DNA from: Azolla caroliniana | Lineage: Eukaryota; Polypodiophyta | Assembly: GCA_043228905.1 (NCBI GenBank) | Contig: JBHGNT010000018.1 | Coordinates: 15,066,001 to 15,130,000 of the forward strand | Direction: 5' to 3' | Length of the DNA stretch: 64,000 nt | Shown here: piece after piece, positions 23,014-34,920 of the stretch | How positions within the stretch are numbered: position 1 is the stretch's first letter | Layout of the letters: every line of letters begins with the position of its first letter | The notes under the pieces: generated by a model | The model's input: the letters and a program-made list of their open reading frames with translations, nothing else | Databases searched by the model: none | Told to the model about the DNA's origin: nothing | Position numbers and translations under genes: made by a program

Positions 23014-23609
23014 AGCGTTGTCGTGAATATTTTGGGCAACGGTGTGAAAATGGTGTGAAACGAACGAAATCAAGAAGGTGTAATGTGTACTCAAACATTT
23101 GCAAATATAAGACTAAAGCCTAGTAACATTTTGAGCATAGAAAGGGGTGCAAGCAAGGCTTGAACCTTGCACCTCTAAGATAAGAGACAAATCAACTTAC
23201 CACTAAAGCCATTTCTAAGCACTTTGGATTTTGTATATTTTCCTTTCATATTCAGTATTTTGTAGGAAGCAAACATATAGAAACCATGGGCACAAAACCA
23301 TGGTTTCAGCTCGTGGTTTAGCTCGTGGTTTTAGCCCATGGTTTTTGCATGGAGAGACCTATAAAAGCCTATAGTGGGGCTTGTGTAAGGAGGCAAGTGA
23401 TGTAAGTAAAAAAAAGAAACTTTTAATCAAAGATCAGAGTTATCCTAATGGTGATGTATCTTGTCTCGTAAAACTAAAGTGAAGGGTTCAATCTCTCTCT
23501 TCATCCATTTATCTATCTTCAATACTTTCTCGCTTACGTTGCTAAAAACATCGAATCCTTCCAGTCTAGGACCCCGATGGTCCCGCTTCATTTCGCGAAC
23601 ACGCTTCAA

Positions 23610-23650
<41 letters not shown>

Positions 23651-23740
23651 CGAGTTTTCTTGAGACACAATAAATTCTTTCAATCAATCGATCGAATTCC
23701 ACTCATTTTCTTCCTAATCTTTCTATTGACAATCGATAGA
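23014..23740 (+). repeat. Type C array unit 1
   Basis: 727 bp, with the longest CT run of the array (about 23613-23648). TATA box near 23350. The left flank (22991-23013) is unrelated to the array. Confidence 0.85.
23150..23220 (-). other. tRNA-like segment in type C unit (five copies)
   Basis: On the minus strand the segment has an A-box-like 'tggctttagtggt' (revcomp of 23199-23211) and a B-box-like 'ggttcaagcc' (23157-23166) at tRNA-like spacing. Equivalent copies lie at about 23877-23947, 24596-24666, 36147-36217 and 36860-36930. A full cloverleaf is not formed, so it is not a tRNA gene. It is antisense to the LTR. Confidence 0.6.
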
Positions 23741-24336
23741 AGCGTTGTCGTGAATATTTTGGGCAACGGTGTGAAAATGGTGTGAAACGAACGAAATCAA
23801 GAAGGTGTAATGTGTACTCAAACATTTGCAAATATAAGACTAAAGCCTAGTAACATTTTGAGCATAGAAAGGGGTGCAAGCAAGGCTTGAACCTTGCACC
23901 TCTAAGATAAGAGACAAATCAACTTACCACTAAAGCCATTTCTAAGCACTTTGGATTTTGTATATTTTCCTTTCATATTCAGTATTTTGTAGGAAGCAAA
24001 CATATAGAAACCATGGGCACAAAACCATGGTTTCAGCTCGTGGTTTAGCTCGTGGTTTTAGCCCATGGTTTTTGCATGGAGAGACCTATAAAAGCCTATA
24101 GTGGGGCTTGTGTAAGGAGGCAAGTGGTGTAAGTAAAAAAAAGAAACTTTTAATCAAAGATCAGAGTTATCCTAATGGTGATGTATCTTGTCTCGTAAAA
24201 CTAAAGTGAAGGGTTCAATCTCTCTCTTCATCCATTTATCTATCTTCAATACTTTCTCGCTTACGTTGCTAAAAACATCGAATCCTTCCAGTCTAGGACC
24301 CCGATGGTCCCGCTTCATTTCGCGAACACGCTTCAA

Positions 24337-24367
<31 letters not shown>

Positions 24368-24459
24368 CACGAGTTTTCTTGAGACACAATAAATTCTTTC
24401 AATCAATCGATCGAATTCCACTCATTTTCTTCCTAATCTTTCTATTGACAATCGATAGA
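23741..24459 (+). repeat. Type C array unit 2
   Basis: 719 bp. It differs from unit 1 in CT length and a single A to G change ('aagtggtg' for 'aagtgatg'). Confidence 0.85.
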
Positions 24460-25063
24460 AGCGTTGTCGTGAATATTTTGGGCAACGGTGTGAAAATGGT
24501 GTGAAACGAACGAAATCAAGAAGGTGTAATGTGTACTCAAACATTTGCAAATATAAGACTAAAGCCTAGTAACATTTTGAGCATAGAAAGGGGTGCAAGC
24601 AAGGCTTGAACCTTGCACCTCTAAGATAAGAGACAAATCAACTTACCACTAAAGCCATTTCTAAGCACTTTGGATTTTGTATATTTTCCTTTCATATTCA
24701 GTATTTTGTAGGAAGCAAACATATAGAAACCATGGGCACAAAACCATGGTTTCAGCTCGTGGTTTAGCTCGTGGTTTTAGCCCATGGTTTTTGCATGGAG
24801 AGACCTATAAAAGCCTATAGTGGGGCTTGTGTAAGGAGGCAAGTGATGTAAGTAAAAAAAAGAAACTTTTAATCAAAGATCAGAGTTATCCTAATGGTGA
24901 TGTATCTTGTCTCGTAAAACTAAAGTGAAGGGTTCAATCTCTCTCTTCATCCATTTATCTATCTTCAATACTTTCTCGCTTACGTTGCTAAAAACATCGA
25001 ATCCTTCCAGTCTAGGACCCCGATGGTCCCGCTTCATTTCGCGAACACGCTTCAATACCCTCT
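24460..25063 (+). repeat. Type C array unit 3, left part
   Basis: The unit is cut after 'accctct' by the copia insertion starting at 25064. It resumes at 35895 with the 5 bp duplication cctct and ends at 36010. Confidence 0.88.
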
Positions 25064-25149
25064 TGTTGTAGACGAGGTCGTCTTTGCGGAAGATCAAGTA
25101 GCATTCGCTTGTGTTCTGAATACCTGCGTATGACAGTTTGTAGGTCGTT

Positions 25150-25191
<42 letters not shown>

Positions 25192-25363
25192 GCACAAAAG
25201 ACTCTTTATTACATAAAGCAATAATACAACACCCAACCTTACAAAAAGGTTACAAGGTCACTATATATAGTGACCGACTTAGGGCAACTACCCTTTATGC
25301 TAATTACATAAATGGCCAAAACGGGATAGTGTGAATACGTCCATTATACACATGTATTCGACA
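25064..25363 (-). repeat. 3' LTR of outer copia
   Basis: 300 bp. It contains a (GA)n run at about 25157-25186 and a TATA-like 'ctatatatag' near 25260. It is the downstream LTR because the element reads on the minus strand. Confidence 0.92.
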
Positions 25364-25556
25364 CTCCCCCGTAATGGGCGTATACATGGGTTATCTAAGA
25401 TTACAGGTATAGACTTAGGTTCTCGGACATATCAGCTTTGTTCGAGTCGGCAGGGTCCGAAGGCAGAAGACCGAACTGGTCGGGTCGGAACAGTTGAAGC
25501 CGATCATTAAGGAACTGATGTCGGTTGTCGGGAATCATCCTGCTCTGTGTCCGGCT

Positions 25557-26232
25557 CTAACCGGACTGGTTTGTCGTTACGCCCATCTGATGCCGAAGAG
25601 ACCGAAAACGGTCTGCCGAAAGACACTTGGTCATTCCATCTGCGACATTGTCGGTTGTGGATATTTTCTCTAGACCGATTTTCCTTGAAATGACGCAGTC
25701 CCGAACGAAGTGATATCGAACGTCGATATGTTTGGAGGCGTTGTGGTGAACCGGATTTTTCGACAAAGCAACAACACCTTGACTGTCGCTGTAGACAACT
25801 GGAGCCGAGTCATGGTCGACTTGTCGAAACGTGTGCGCCAGCCGACCGAGCCACAAAGCTTCTTTTGCTGCGTCGGACGCAGCTACATATTCTGCTTCGG
25901 TCGTTGAGGTCGCTGTGCACTCCTGAAGTTTCGACTTCCACGAGATTGCTCCATTGCCGAATTTGAAGCAGTATCCGGTTGTTGATTTCCGACTGTCTAT
26001 ACAGCCGGCGAAGTCCGAGTCGGTGTAACCGACTACGCCTGAGGTTCGGTTCGGACCGAAAAGAATGCCGTGGTCTTTTGTGCCAGCCAGATATCTGAAC
26101 ACATGCTTGACTGCGTTCCAATGCGATTGGCCAGGATTGTGCATAAATCTGCTAACGACTCCTACGGCGTGAAATATCAGGCCGTGTCGCGACCATCAGG
26201 TACATAAGGGAGTCGACTGCCGGTGCATACGG
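25557..26232 (-). pseudogene. Outer copia pol, C-terminal RNase H part
   Basis: Continues the outer copy on the left side of the nested insertion. Contains TDSDFAGCIDSRKSTTGY and TTEAEYVAASDAAKEALWL of RNase H and ends at 25557. Compared with the inner copy it lacks two bases near 26175, which shifts the frame and gives a stop soon after. It is therefore dead independently of the insertion. Confidence 0.88.
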
Positions 26233-26514
26233 TGTTGGAAGCAATGTCGTCTGTGCGGAAGATCTTGAAGCACTCGATTCCTGTTTATTCCCTGTGTATG
26301 ACAGAATGTAGGTCGTTGCACAGAGAGAGAGAGAGAGAGAGACACAAAAGAGTTTCTTATTTCATAAAGCAACAATACAACAACCAACCTCACAAAGAGG
26401 TTACAAGGTCACTATATATAGGGACCGACTTAGGGCAACTGCCCTTTATGCTAATTACATAAATGGCCAAAACGGGATGGTGTGAATACGTCCATTATAC
26501 ACAGGTATTCGACA
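26233..26514 (-). repeat. 3' LTR of inner copia
   Basis: 282 bp, TG...CA. It carries a short (GA)n (about 26320-26341) and a TATA-like run 'actatatata' at 26411-26420. Confidence 0.93.
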
Positions 26515-26707
26515 CTCCCCCGTAATGGGCGTATACATGGGTTATCTAAGGTTACAGGTATAGACTTAGGTTCTCGGACATATCAGCTTTGTTCGAGTCG
26601 GCAGGGTCCGAAGGCAGAAGACCGAACTGGTCGGGTCGGAACAGTTGAAGCCGATCATTAAGGAACTGATGTCGGTTGTCGGGAACCATCCTGCTCTGTG
26701 TCCGGCT

Positions 26708-29700
26708 CTAACCGGACTGGTTTGTCGTTACGCCCATCTGATGCCGAAGAGACCGAAAACGGTCTGCCGAAAGACACTTGGTCATTCCATCTGCGACATT
26801 GTCGGTTGTGGATATTTTCTCTAGACCGATTTTCCCTGAAATGACGCAGTCCCGAACGAAGTGATATCGAACATCGATATGTTTGGAGGCGTTGTGGTGA
26901 ACCGGATTTTTCGACAAGGCAACAGCACCTTGACTGTCGCTGTAGACAACTGGAGCCGAGTCATGTTCGACTTGTCGAAACGTGTGCGCCAGCCGACCGA
27001 GCCACAAAGCTTCTTTTGCTGCGTCGGACGCAGCTACATATTCTGCTTCGGTCGTTGAGGTCGCTGTGCACTCCTGAAGTTTCGACTTCCACGAGATTGC
27101 TCCATTGCCGAATTTGAAGCAGTATCCGGTTGTTGATTTCCGACTGTCTATACAGCCGGCGAAGTCCGAGTCGGTGTAACCGACTACGCCTGAGGTTCGG
27201 TTCGGACCGAAAAGAATGCCGTGATCTTTTGTGCCAGCCAGATATCTGAACACATGCTTGACTGCGTTCCAATGCGATCGGCCAGGATTGTGCATAAATC
27301 TGCTAACGACTCCTACGGCATGAGAGATGTCAGGCCGTGTCGCGACCATCAGGTACATAAGGGAGCCGACTGCCGGTGCATACGGTACCGACTTCATATC
27401 TTCCCCCTCCGAACCGGATGTCGGGCAGTCTCGCTGAGAGAGCCGAAGATTCATAGGGAGTGGGGTTGAAGCAGATTTGGCTGATTGCATGTTGAAGCGT
27501 TCCAAGACACGTCCGATATAGTCGGTCTGAGACAAAAAAAGATGTCGTGTATCGCGATGCCGACTAATCTTCATGCCAAGGATGTGTCGTGCCGGACCGA
27601 GGTCCTTCATGGCAAACTTCAACCGCAGTTGCCGAACGAGATCGGCAAGTTCGCCCGCGTGGCGTCCAGAAATTAGCATGTCGTCCACGTAAATGATGAG
27701 GAAGATGGGTGATCCATCTTGAGCTGTGTTGGTGAAGAGACAATGGTCCTCATCGCTTTTGGAGAAGCCGATCGATTGGATGAAGTCGTCGAACTTCTTG
27801 TACCATTGTCGCGGTGCCTGTTTGAGGCCGTATAGACTCTTCCTGAGTCGGCAGACTAGATGTTCTTGGCCAGTTGCCACGAAGCCTTTTGGCTGCTCCA
27901 TATAAATTTCCTCCTCGAGATCACCATGGAGGAAGGCTGTTTTGACATCTAGCTGAATCAGCTCCAAGTTGTCGGCTGCCACGACGCCGAGCAGAAAACG
28001 AAGGGTTGTCATTTTCACCACTGGTGAAAAAATCTCGTCGAAGTCGACGCCATATTCTTGTCGGAAGCCCTTCGCAACTAATCTGGCCTTGTACTTTGGG
28101 GTGGTCGAATCAGACGTCTCTTTTAGTCGATAAACCCACTTGCAAGGAAGAGCACGTCGGTTCCTAGGTAATTCGACCAGATCCCAAGTCTTGTTTGCAC
28201 GGATGGAGTGCATTTCCGACTCCATCGCCAGATGCCAGGTGGCCGAATCGACAGATGTTGATGCTTCTTCGTAAGACGTCGGTTCGCCGGCGTCGGTGAA
28301 GAAAATTCCAGGAGAATACCTCTCCGGAGGTTGCGACAGTCTCTCGGATCGTCGAGGTATGATTGGACTGGTCGCATCGGGTATCGAGGTCGGATGGTCC
28401 GAAACCGAATCATTCGGCTGTGCCGAGTCAGAGTTGTCCGAGTCGGTAGTATAAGGTTCAGCTACCCGTGAAGCTGACCGTGTGTTGAGAGCGGGGCCTT
28501 CTTGAAGGGTCGGCACATCGGAGAATGTTACCCTTCGGACTTCGATTGGTTTTTCGACTGATGGGTTCATAGCCGACTCGTTGAACACAACGTCCGAACT
28601 TCGGACGATTTGTCTGCGTTCGGGGTCCCAGAGTCGGTATCCCATTTCGCCGTCCGATCCATATCCAAGGAAAATGCATTTCCTGGACCGAGGTGCAAGT
28701 TTTCGGCGATCATCTTTCGGAATAAGGGCGTACGCCTCGCATCCGAAGATCCTCAGCTTGTCGTAATTCGGCTTGCTGCCGAACCATAGTTCCTGAGGAA
28801 TTTGAAGTCCTAGAGGTCTACTTGGCGACATATTGATTATGTGTACTGCCGTGAGTAGAGCCTCTGCCCAGAAGCCATCCGACAGTCCGGAGTGTTGGAG
28901 CATGGAAACTATCCTTTCTTGGATCGTCCGATTCATTCGTTCTGCAATCCCGTTTTGCTCCGGACTGTGTGGTGCCGTAAATTCACGTCGGATGCCGCGT
29001 TGTCGGCAGAATTTGACGAATTCATCGGATTTGAACTCTCCCCCATTGTCTGTCCGAAGGCATTTCAGCTTTCGGTCGGTTTGATTTTCTACCATAGCGA
29101 GCCAATCTGAGAAGATCGAGAAGACACGATCTTTGGTGCGAATCGGATAAGCCCACACCTTTCGAGTCGAATCGTCAATAAAACTGACGAAGTAAGAGGC
29201 ACCGCCTAGAGACTGATGCGGCATTGGGCCACAGACGTCCGAATGGACTAAATCGAGAGGTCTCGTTTCTCTTGGTGCTGATGTCGGGTGTGATGCGGCT
29301 ACTTGTTTGCCATACTGGCAATGCTCGCAGAATTGATGGTCGGAGAAGGAGAGTTTTGGGATGTATCCGGCTCTAGATAGATGCGTGATGCCGGCCTTGC
29401 TGAGGTGTCCTAATCTTCTGTGCCATAGTGATGACACAGGAATATCCACCAAAAACAGGTTACCCTCTCTGAGCGTAACATGTAACGGATACAGTGAGTG
29501 TATCTTGGGTCCTCTAGCAAGCAGGAGGTTCCCCCTGTGGAGTGTCCACCCTCCCGAAGAGAAACCGGCACGAATGCCGTCTTCATCTAGTTGTCCGACT
29601 GAGATCAATGGCCTTGAGAGCTCGGGTACATGTCGGACATTGTGGAGTACAAGTGTTGAGCCACCTGCAAGGTTGAGCTCTACTGTGCCGATTCCGATGA

Positions 29701-30721
29701 TGTCGCAGTGTTGCGAGTTACCGACTCGAACTGAGTCGGAGTGACGGATCGTATATTGCCGAAATTGGGATCGATGAGGAGTCACGTGAAACGACGCGCC
29801 CGAATCTAAGAGCCATGTGCTCGACTCTTCAGTCGTGAGTAGAACTTCTGATCCGACTGGATTTTCGATTGATAGTATATTCGGGTCGTCTGGTAGCACA
29901 TTAGCTGAGAAGCTGACGTAGTTGACCTCCTCATGCCGGCCACTCTTCTTGTTGTTCTTGTTCTTGAGTGCGCGGCAGTCGGCTTTGATGTGTCCGGGTT
30001 TCTTGCAATAGTTGCAGGTTCGGTTATCCCGTGACTGGCTCCGTCTTCGCTGATTGTTCGGCGGTCGTGAGGAATCTCTTCCTCGTATGTTCGATCGGTC
30101 TGTCGAACCTTGTACTACGTAAGCGTCGTCCGTTGAGTCTTTGGCAAAAGACTTTCTCCGAGCTGCTTCGGTCAGGATTGCGCTCGTGACTTCGGAGTAT
30201 TTAACAGCCGTGGTTGACGCGTTGCACACAGTTGTGACGAAAGTTTCCCATGATGAGGGAAGGCTGCTCATGAGTATCATTGCTCTGAGCTCATCCTCGA
30301 TTGCCGTCCCCTGTGACGAGATTTGGGAGCTTATGCTTTCGTACTCATTGAGGTGTGCTTGAACCGAATCGGATTCTTTCATCCGCAAGTTGTAGAGGCG
30401 CCGGATCAGAAACATCTTTGTTGCGGCGACCTTCTTTTCGTAAGTGTCCGACAGCGTTTTCCACAGTTCGAATGCTGTCGTACACGATTGCACCGTAAAG
30501 TATACCGATTCCGATAGGTGCATCCGAATCGTGGCGCGGACGATTCTGTCCAGCTTCTGCCACTCAATTGGTTTGTATCCTTCTGGAGGTTCTTCATTTT
30601 CGATGGGATCGATCTGCCCCTTGACTATGAGATAGTCCTGCATTTGTTCCTTCCAGAAGTTGAAGTTCGATCCATCGAACTTTCGTAGACTCATTTCTGA
30701 CGAGCCGGATGTTGATGCCAT
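26708..30721 (-). CDS. Copia gag-pol polyprotein, intact (1,337 aa)
   Basis: Single frame from ATG at 30721 (an upstream TTG is not needed). Approximate residues: UBN2-type gag 15-180; zinc knuckle CNYCKKPGHIKADC 236-249; aspartic protease LLDSGASFH near 305; pre-integrase zinc site (LWHRRLGHLS, CEHC) 432-470; integrase D about 495, D about 558 (TDNGGEF), E about 594 (NGIAERMN); reverse transcriptase about 855-1080 with YVDD at 1011-1014; RNase H about 1180-1320 with DSDFAGC and EAEYVAASDA. All catalytic motifs are present and there are no stops. This is the complete Ty1/copia domain order. The two copies' RNase H parts differ only slightly. Confidence 0.95.
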   Translation of the reverse strand: MASTSGSSEMSLRKFDGSNFNFWKEQMQDYLIVKGQIDPIENEEPPEGYKPIEWQKLDRIVRATIRMHLSESVYFTVQSCTTAFELWKTLSDTYEKKVAATKMFLIRRLYNLRMKESDSVQAHLNEYESISSQISSQGTAIEDELRAMILMSSLPSSWETFVTTVCNASTTAVKYSEVTSAILTEAARRKSFAKDSTDDAYVVQGSTDRSNIRGRDSSRPPNNQRRRSQSRDNRTCNYCKKPGHIKADCRALKNKNNKKSGRHEEVNYVSFSANVLPDDPNILSIENPVGSEVLLTTEESSTWLLDSGASFHVTPHRSQFRQYTIRHSDSVRVGNSQHCDIIGIGTVELNLAGGSTLVLHNVRHVPELSRPLISVGQLDEDGIRAGFSSGGWTLHRGNLLLARGPKIHSLYPLHVTLREGNLFLVDIPVSSLWHRRLGHLSKAGITHLSRAGYIPKLSFSDHQFCEHCQYGKQVAASHPTSAPRETRPLDLVHSDVCGPMPHQSLGGASYFVSFIDDSTRKVWAYPIRTKDRVFSIFSDWLAMVENQTDRKLKCLRTDNGGEFKSDEFVKFCRQRGIRREFTAPHSPEQNGIAERMNRTIQERIVSMLQHSGLSDGFWAEALLTAVHIINMSPSRPLGLQIPQELWFGSKPNYDKLRIFGCEAYALIPKDDRRKLAPRSRKCIFLGYGSDGEMGYRLWDPERRQIVRSSDVVFNESAMNPSVEKPIEVRRVTFSDVPTLQEGPALNTRSASRVAEPYTTDSDNSDSAQPNDSVSDHPTSIPDATSPIIPRRSERLSQPPERYSPGIFFTDAGEPTSYEEASTSVDSATWHLAMESEMHSIRANKTWDLVELPRNRRALPCKWVYRLKETSDSTTPKYKARLVAKGFRQEYGVDFDEIFSPVVKMTTLRFLLGVVAADNLELIQLDVKTAFLHGDLEEEIYMEQPKGFVATGQEHLVCRLRKSLYGLKQAPRQWYKKFDDFIQSIGFSKSDEDHCLFTNTAQDGSPIFLIIYVDDMLISGRHAGELADLVRQLRLKFAMKDLGPARHILGMKISRHRDTRHLFLSQTDYIGRVLERFNMQSAKSASTPLPMNLRLSQRDCPTSGSEGEDMKSVPYAPAVGSLMYLMVATRPDISHAVGVVSRFMHNPGRSHWNAVKHVFRYLAGTKDHGILFGPNRTSGVVGYTDSDFAGCIDSRKSTTGYCFKFGNGAISWKSKLQECTATSTTEAEYVAASDAAKEALWLGRLAHTFRQVEHDSAPVVYSDSQGAVALSKNPVHHNASKHIDVRYHFVRDCVISGKIGLEKISTTDNVADGMTKCLSADRFRSLRHQMGVTTNQSG

Positions 30722-31283
30722 CAAATTCGGTTTCAGTTGACGAAGCTCGGTTCGGAGTTGACTACGAACCTTGTTGGAGTGCAGCCGGTTGGCTCACCCG
30801 ATATCGTTCTAGTCGGATTTGAACCCGAGTCGGTTCGGCTTCGGAACTTGCTCGAATTGACTCCGGTAACTTGAGGGACAGAACCGACTGGTCTTCCCGA
30901 ATGTTGCCGAGTCGGAGTGAGCCCGGTTCGTTTCGGATATATATGCCGAATACCGATTATTAAAACCGATTATCTGAACCGATTTTGCTTCGGTTGACTG
31001 CAGCGACGAGAGAGACGGATCCGACTGATCCTCCCGAATGTCGATCAGCCAGATGAAGCATGAATTTGGGTTGTTGTCAGGGTTGCACAAGGGGATTTCA
31101 CCTCGAGCGGTTACGATCACGGGGAGCGGAGTACAACCTGCTGGCTTACTCCAAACAAAGATGATCTAACGCGATGAGATGCAAACCTGGTTTTTCTTCT
31201 TCTTCTCTCTTCTTCGAATGACGCAGGGAACCGAATGCAGAGACGACGGCCGACAGCGGATTGAGGGACCGACTACTGTGCAG

Positions 31284-31295
31284 GCTCTGATACCA
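31284..31295 (-). other. Primer binding site (inner copia)
   Basis: TGGTATCAGAGC on the minus strand, two bases from the 5' LTR, identical to the site of the outer copy. Confidence 0.92.
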
Positions 31296-31297
31296 GA

Positions 31298-31579
31298 TGT
31301 TGGAAGCAATGTCGTCTGTGCGGAAGATCTTGAAGCACTCGATTCCTGTTTATTCCCTGTGTATGACAGAATGTAGGTCGTTGCACAGAGAGAGAGAGAG
31401 AGAGAGACACAAAAGAGTTTCTTATTTCATAAAGCAACAATACAACAACCAACCTCACAAAGAGGTTACAAGGTCACTATATATAGGGACCGACTTAGGG
31501 CAACTGCCCTTTATGCTAATTACATAAATGGCCAAAACGGGATGGTGTGAATACGTCCATTATACACAGGTATTCGACA
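31298..31579 (-). repeat. 5' LTR of inner copia
   Basis: 282 bp, identical by eye to 26233-26514. Expected to hold the element's pol II promoter; the TATA-like run is near 31476. Confidence 0.93.
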
Positions 31580-34500
31580 TACGGTACCGACTTCATATCT
31601 TCCCCCTCCGGACCGGATGTCGGGCAGTCTCGCTGAGAGAGCCGAAGATTCATGGGGAGCGGGGTTGAAGCAGATTTGGCTGATTGCATGTTGAAGCGTT
31701 CTAAGACACGTCGGATATAGTCGGTCTGAGACAAAAAAAGATGTCGTTTATCGCGATGCCGACTAATCTTCATGCCAAGGATGTGTCGTGCCGGACCGAG
31801 GTCCTTCATGGCAAACTTCAACCGCAGTTGCCGAATGAGATCGGCAAGTTCGCCCGCGTGGCGTCCAGAAATTAGCATGTCGTCCACGTAAATGATGAGG
31901 AAGATGGGTGATCCATCTTGAGCTGTGTTGGTAAAGAGACAATGGTCCTCATCGCTTTTTGAGAAGCCGATCGATTGGATGAAGTCGTCGAACTTCTTGT
32001 ACCATTGTCGCGGTGCCTGTTTGAGGCCGTATAGACTCTTCCTGAGTCGGCAGACTAGATGTTCTTGGCCAGTTGCCACGAAGCCTTTTGGCTGCTCCAT
32101 ATAAATTTCCTCTTCAAGATCACCATGGAGGAATGCTGTTTTGACATCTAGCTGAATCAGCTCCAAGTTGTCGGCTGCCACTACGCCGAGTAGGAAACGA
32201 AGGGTTGTCATTTTCACCACTGGTGAAAAAATCTCGTCGAAGTCGACGCCATATTCTTGTCGGAAGCCCTTCGCAACTAATCTGGCCTTGTACTTTGGGG
32301 TGGTCGAATCAGACGTCTCTTTTAGTCGATAAACCCACTTGCAAGGAAGAGCACGTCGGTTCCTAGGTAATTCAACCAGATCCCAAGTCTTGTTTGCCCG
32401 AATGGAGTGCATTTCCGACTCCATCGCCAGATGCCAGGTGGCTGAATCGACAGATGTCGATGCTTCTTCGTAAGACGTCGGTTCGCCGGCGTCGGTGAAG
32501 AAAATTCCAGGAGAATACCTCTCCGGAGGTTGCGACAGTCTCTCGGATCGTCGAGGTAAGATTGGACTGGTCGCATCGGGTATCAAGGTCGGATGGTCCG
32601 AAAGCGGATTGTTCTGCTGTGCCGAGTCGGGGTTGTCCGAGTCGGTAGTGTAAGGTTCAGCTACCCGTGAAGCTGACCGTGTGTTGAGAGCGGGGCCTTC
32701 TTGAAGGGTCGGCACATCGGAAAATGTTACCCTTCGGACTTCGATCGGTTTTTCGACTGATGGATTCATAGCCGACTCGTTGAACACAACGTCCGAACTT
32801 CGAACGATTTGTCTGCGTTCGGGGTCCCAGAGTCGGTATCCCATTTCGCCGTCGGATCCATATCCAAGGAAAATGCATTTCCTGGACCGAGGTGCAAGTT
32901 TTCGGCGATCATCTTTCGGAATAAGGGCGTACGCCTCGCATCCGAAGATCCTCAGCTTGTCGTAATTCGGCTTGCTGCCGATCCATAGTTCCTGAGGAAT
33001 TTGAAGTCCTAGAGGTCTACTTGGCGACATATTGATTATGTGTACTGCCGTGAGTAGAGCCTCTGCCCAGAAGCCATCCGACAGTCCGGAGTGTTGGAGC
33101 ATGGAAACTGTCCGTTCTTGGATTGTCCGATTCATGCGTTCGGCAATCCTGTTTTGCTCCGGACTGTGTGGTGCCGTAAATTCACGTCGGATGCCGCGTT
33201 GTCGGCAGAATTTGACGAATTCTTCGGATTTAAACTCTCCCCCATTGTCTGTCCGAAGGCGTTTCAGCTTTCGGTCGGTTTGATTTTCTACCATAGCGAG
33301 CCAATCGGTGAAGATCGAGAAGACCCGATCTTTGGTGCGAATTGGATAAGCCCACACCTTTCGAGTCGAATCGTCAATAAAAGTGACGAAGTAAGAGGCA
33401 CCGCCAAGAGACTGATGCGGCATTGGGCCACAGACGTTCGAGTGGACCAAATCAAGAGGTCTCGTTTCTCTTGGTGCTGATGTCGGGTGTGATGCGGCTG
33501 CTTGTTTGCCATACTGGCAATGCTCGCAGAATTGATGGTCCGAGAAGGAGAGTTTGGGGATGTATCCGGCTCTAGATAGGTGCGTGATGCCGGCCTTGTT
33601 GAGGTGTCCTAATCTTCGGTGCCATAGTGATGACACAGGAATATCCACCAAAAACAGGTTACCCTCTCTGAGCGTAACATGTAACGGATACAGGGAGTGT
33701 ATCTTGGGTCCTCTAGCAAGCAGGAGGTTCCCCCTGTGGAGTGTCCACCCTCCCGAAGAAAAACCGGCACGAATGCCGTCTTCATCTAGTTGTCCGACTG
33801 AGATCAATGGCCTTGAGAGCTCGGGTACATGTCGGACATTGTGGAGTACAAGTGTAGAGCCACCTGCAAGGTTGAGCTCTACTGTGCCGATTCCGATGAT
33901 GTCACAGTGTTGTGAGTTGCCGACTCGAACTGAGTCGGAGTGACGGATCGTATATTGCCGAAATTGGGATCGATGAGGAGTCACGTGAAATGACGCGCCC
34001 GAATCTAAGAGCCATGTGCTCGATTCTTCAGTCGTGAGTAGAACTTCTGATCCGACTGGATTTTCGATTGATAGTATATTCGGGTCGTCCGGTAGTACAT
34101 CCGCTGAGAAGCTGACGTAATTGATCTCCTCATGCCAGCCACTCTTCTTGTTGTTCTTGTTCTTGAGTGCGCGGCAGTCGGCTTTGATGTGTCCGGGTTT
34201 CTTGCAATAGTTGCAGATTCGGTTATCCCGTGACTGGCTCCGTCTTCGCTGATTGTTCGGCGGCCGTGAGGAATCTCTTCCTCGTATGTTCGATCGGTCT
34301 GTCGAACCTTGTACTACGTAAGCGTCGTCTGTTGAGTCTTTGGCGAAAGACTTTCTCCGAGCTGCTTCGGTCAGGATTGCGCTCGTGACTTCGGAGTATT
34401 TAACAGCCGTGGTTGACGCGTTGCACACGGTTGTGACGAAAGTTTCCCATGATGAGGGAAGGCTGCTCATGAGTATCATTGCTCTGAGTTCATCCTCGAT

Positions 34501-34920
34501 TGCCGTCCCCTGTGACGAGATTTGGGAGCTTATGCTTTCGTACTCATTGAGGTGTGCTTGAACCGAATCGGATTCTTTCATCCGCAAGTTGTAGAGGCGC
34601 CGGATCAGAAACATCTTCGTTGCGGCGACCTTCTTTTCGTAAGTGTCTGACAGTGTTTTCCACAGTTCGAATGCTGTCGTACACGATTGCACCGTAAAGT
34701 ATACCGATTCCGATAGGTGCATCCGAATCGTGGCGCGGACAATTCTGTCCAGCTTCTGCCACTCAATTGGTTTGTATCCTTCTGGAGGTTCTTCATTTTC
34801 GATGGGGTCGATTTGCCCCTTGACTATGAGATAGTCCTGCATTTGTTCCTTCCAGAAGTTGAAGTTCGATCCATCGAACTTTCGTAGACTCATTTCTGAC
34901 GAGCCGGATGTTGATGCCAT
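31580..34920 (-). pseudogene. Outer copia gag-pol, N-terminal part
   Basis: Starts ATG at 34920 (MASTSGSSEMSLRKFDG) and is open to the inner insertion at 31580. Domains in order: UBN2-type gag; zinc knuckle CNYCKKPGHIKADC; protease with WLLDSGASFH; integrase HHCC and DDE core (TDNGGEF, then EQNRIAERMN, where the inner copy has G for R); reverse transcriptase with YVDD. The frame is interrupted just before the RNase H region by the nested element, so no full polyprotein is made. Confidence 0.9.

Larger units (their letters stand above)
26233..31579 (-). mobile_element. Ty1/copia LTR retrotransposon, inner copy, structurally intact
   Basis: 5,347 bp. LTRs 26233-26514 and 31298-31579 are both 282 bp and I find no difference between them. 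Target duplication tacgg (26228-26232, 31580-31584). Primer site at 31284-31295 (initiator Met-tRNA type), purine tract at 26515-26522, and one uninterrupted gag-pol frame. It sits in the RNase H region of another copy of its own family. Identical LTRs and an open frame indicate a very recent insertion, possibly still able to transpose. Confidence 0.95.

Noticed and set aside
26861-30635. Plus-strand open frames opposite the copia gag-pol
   Set aside because: Shadow frames of the minus-strand polyprotein; they repeat in both copies only through its conservation.
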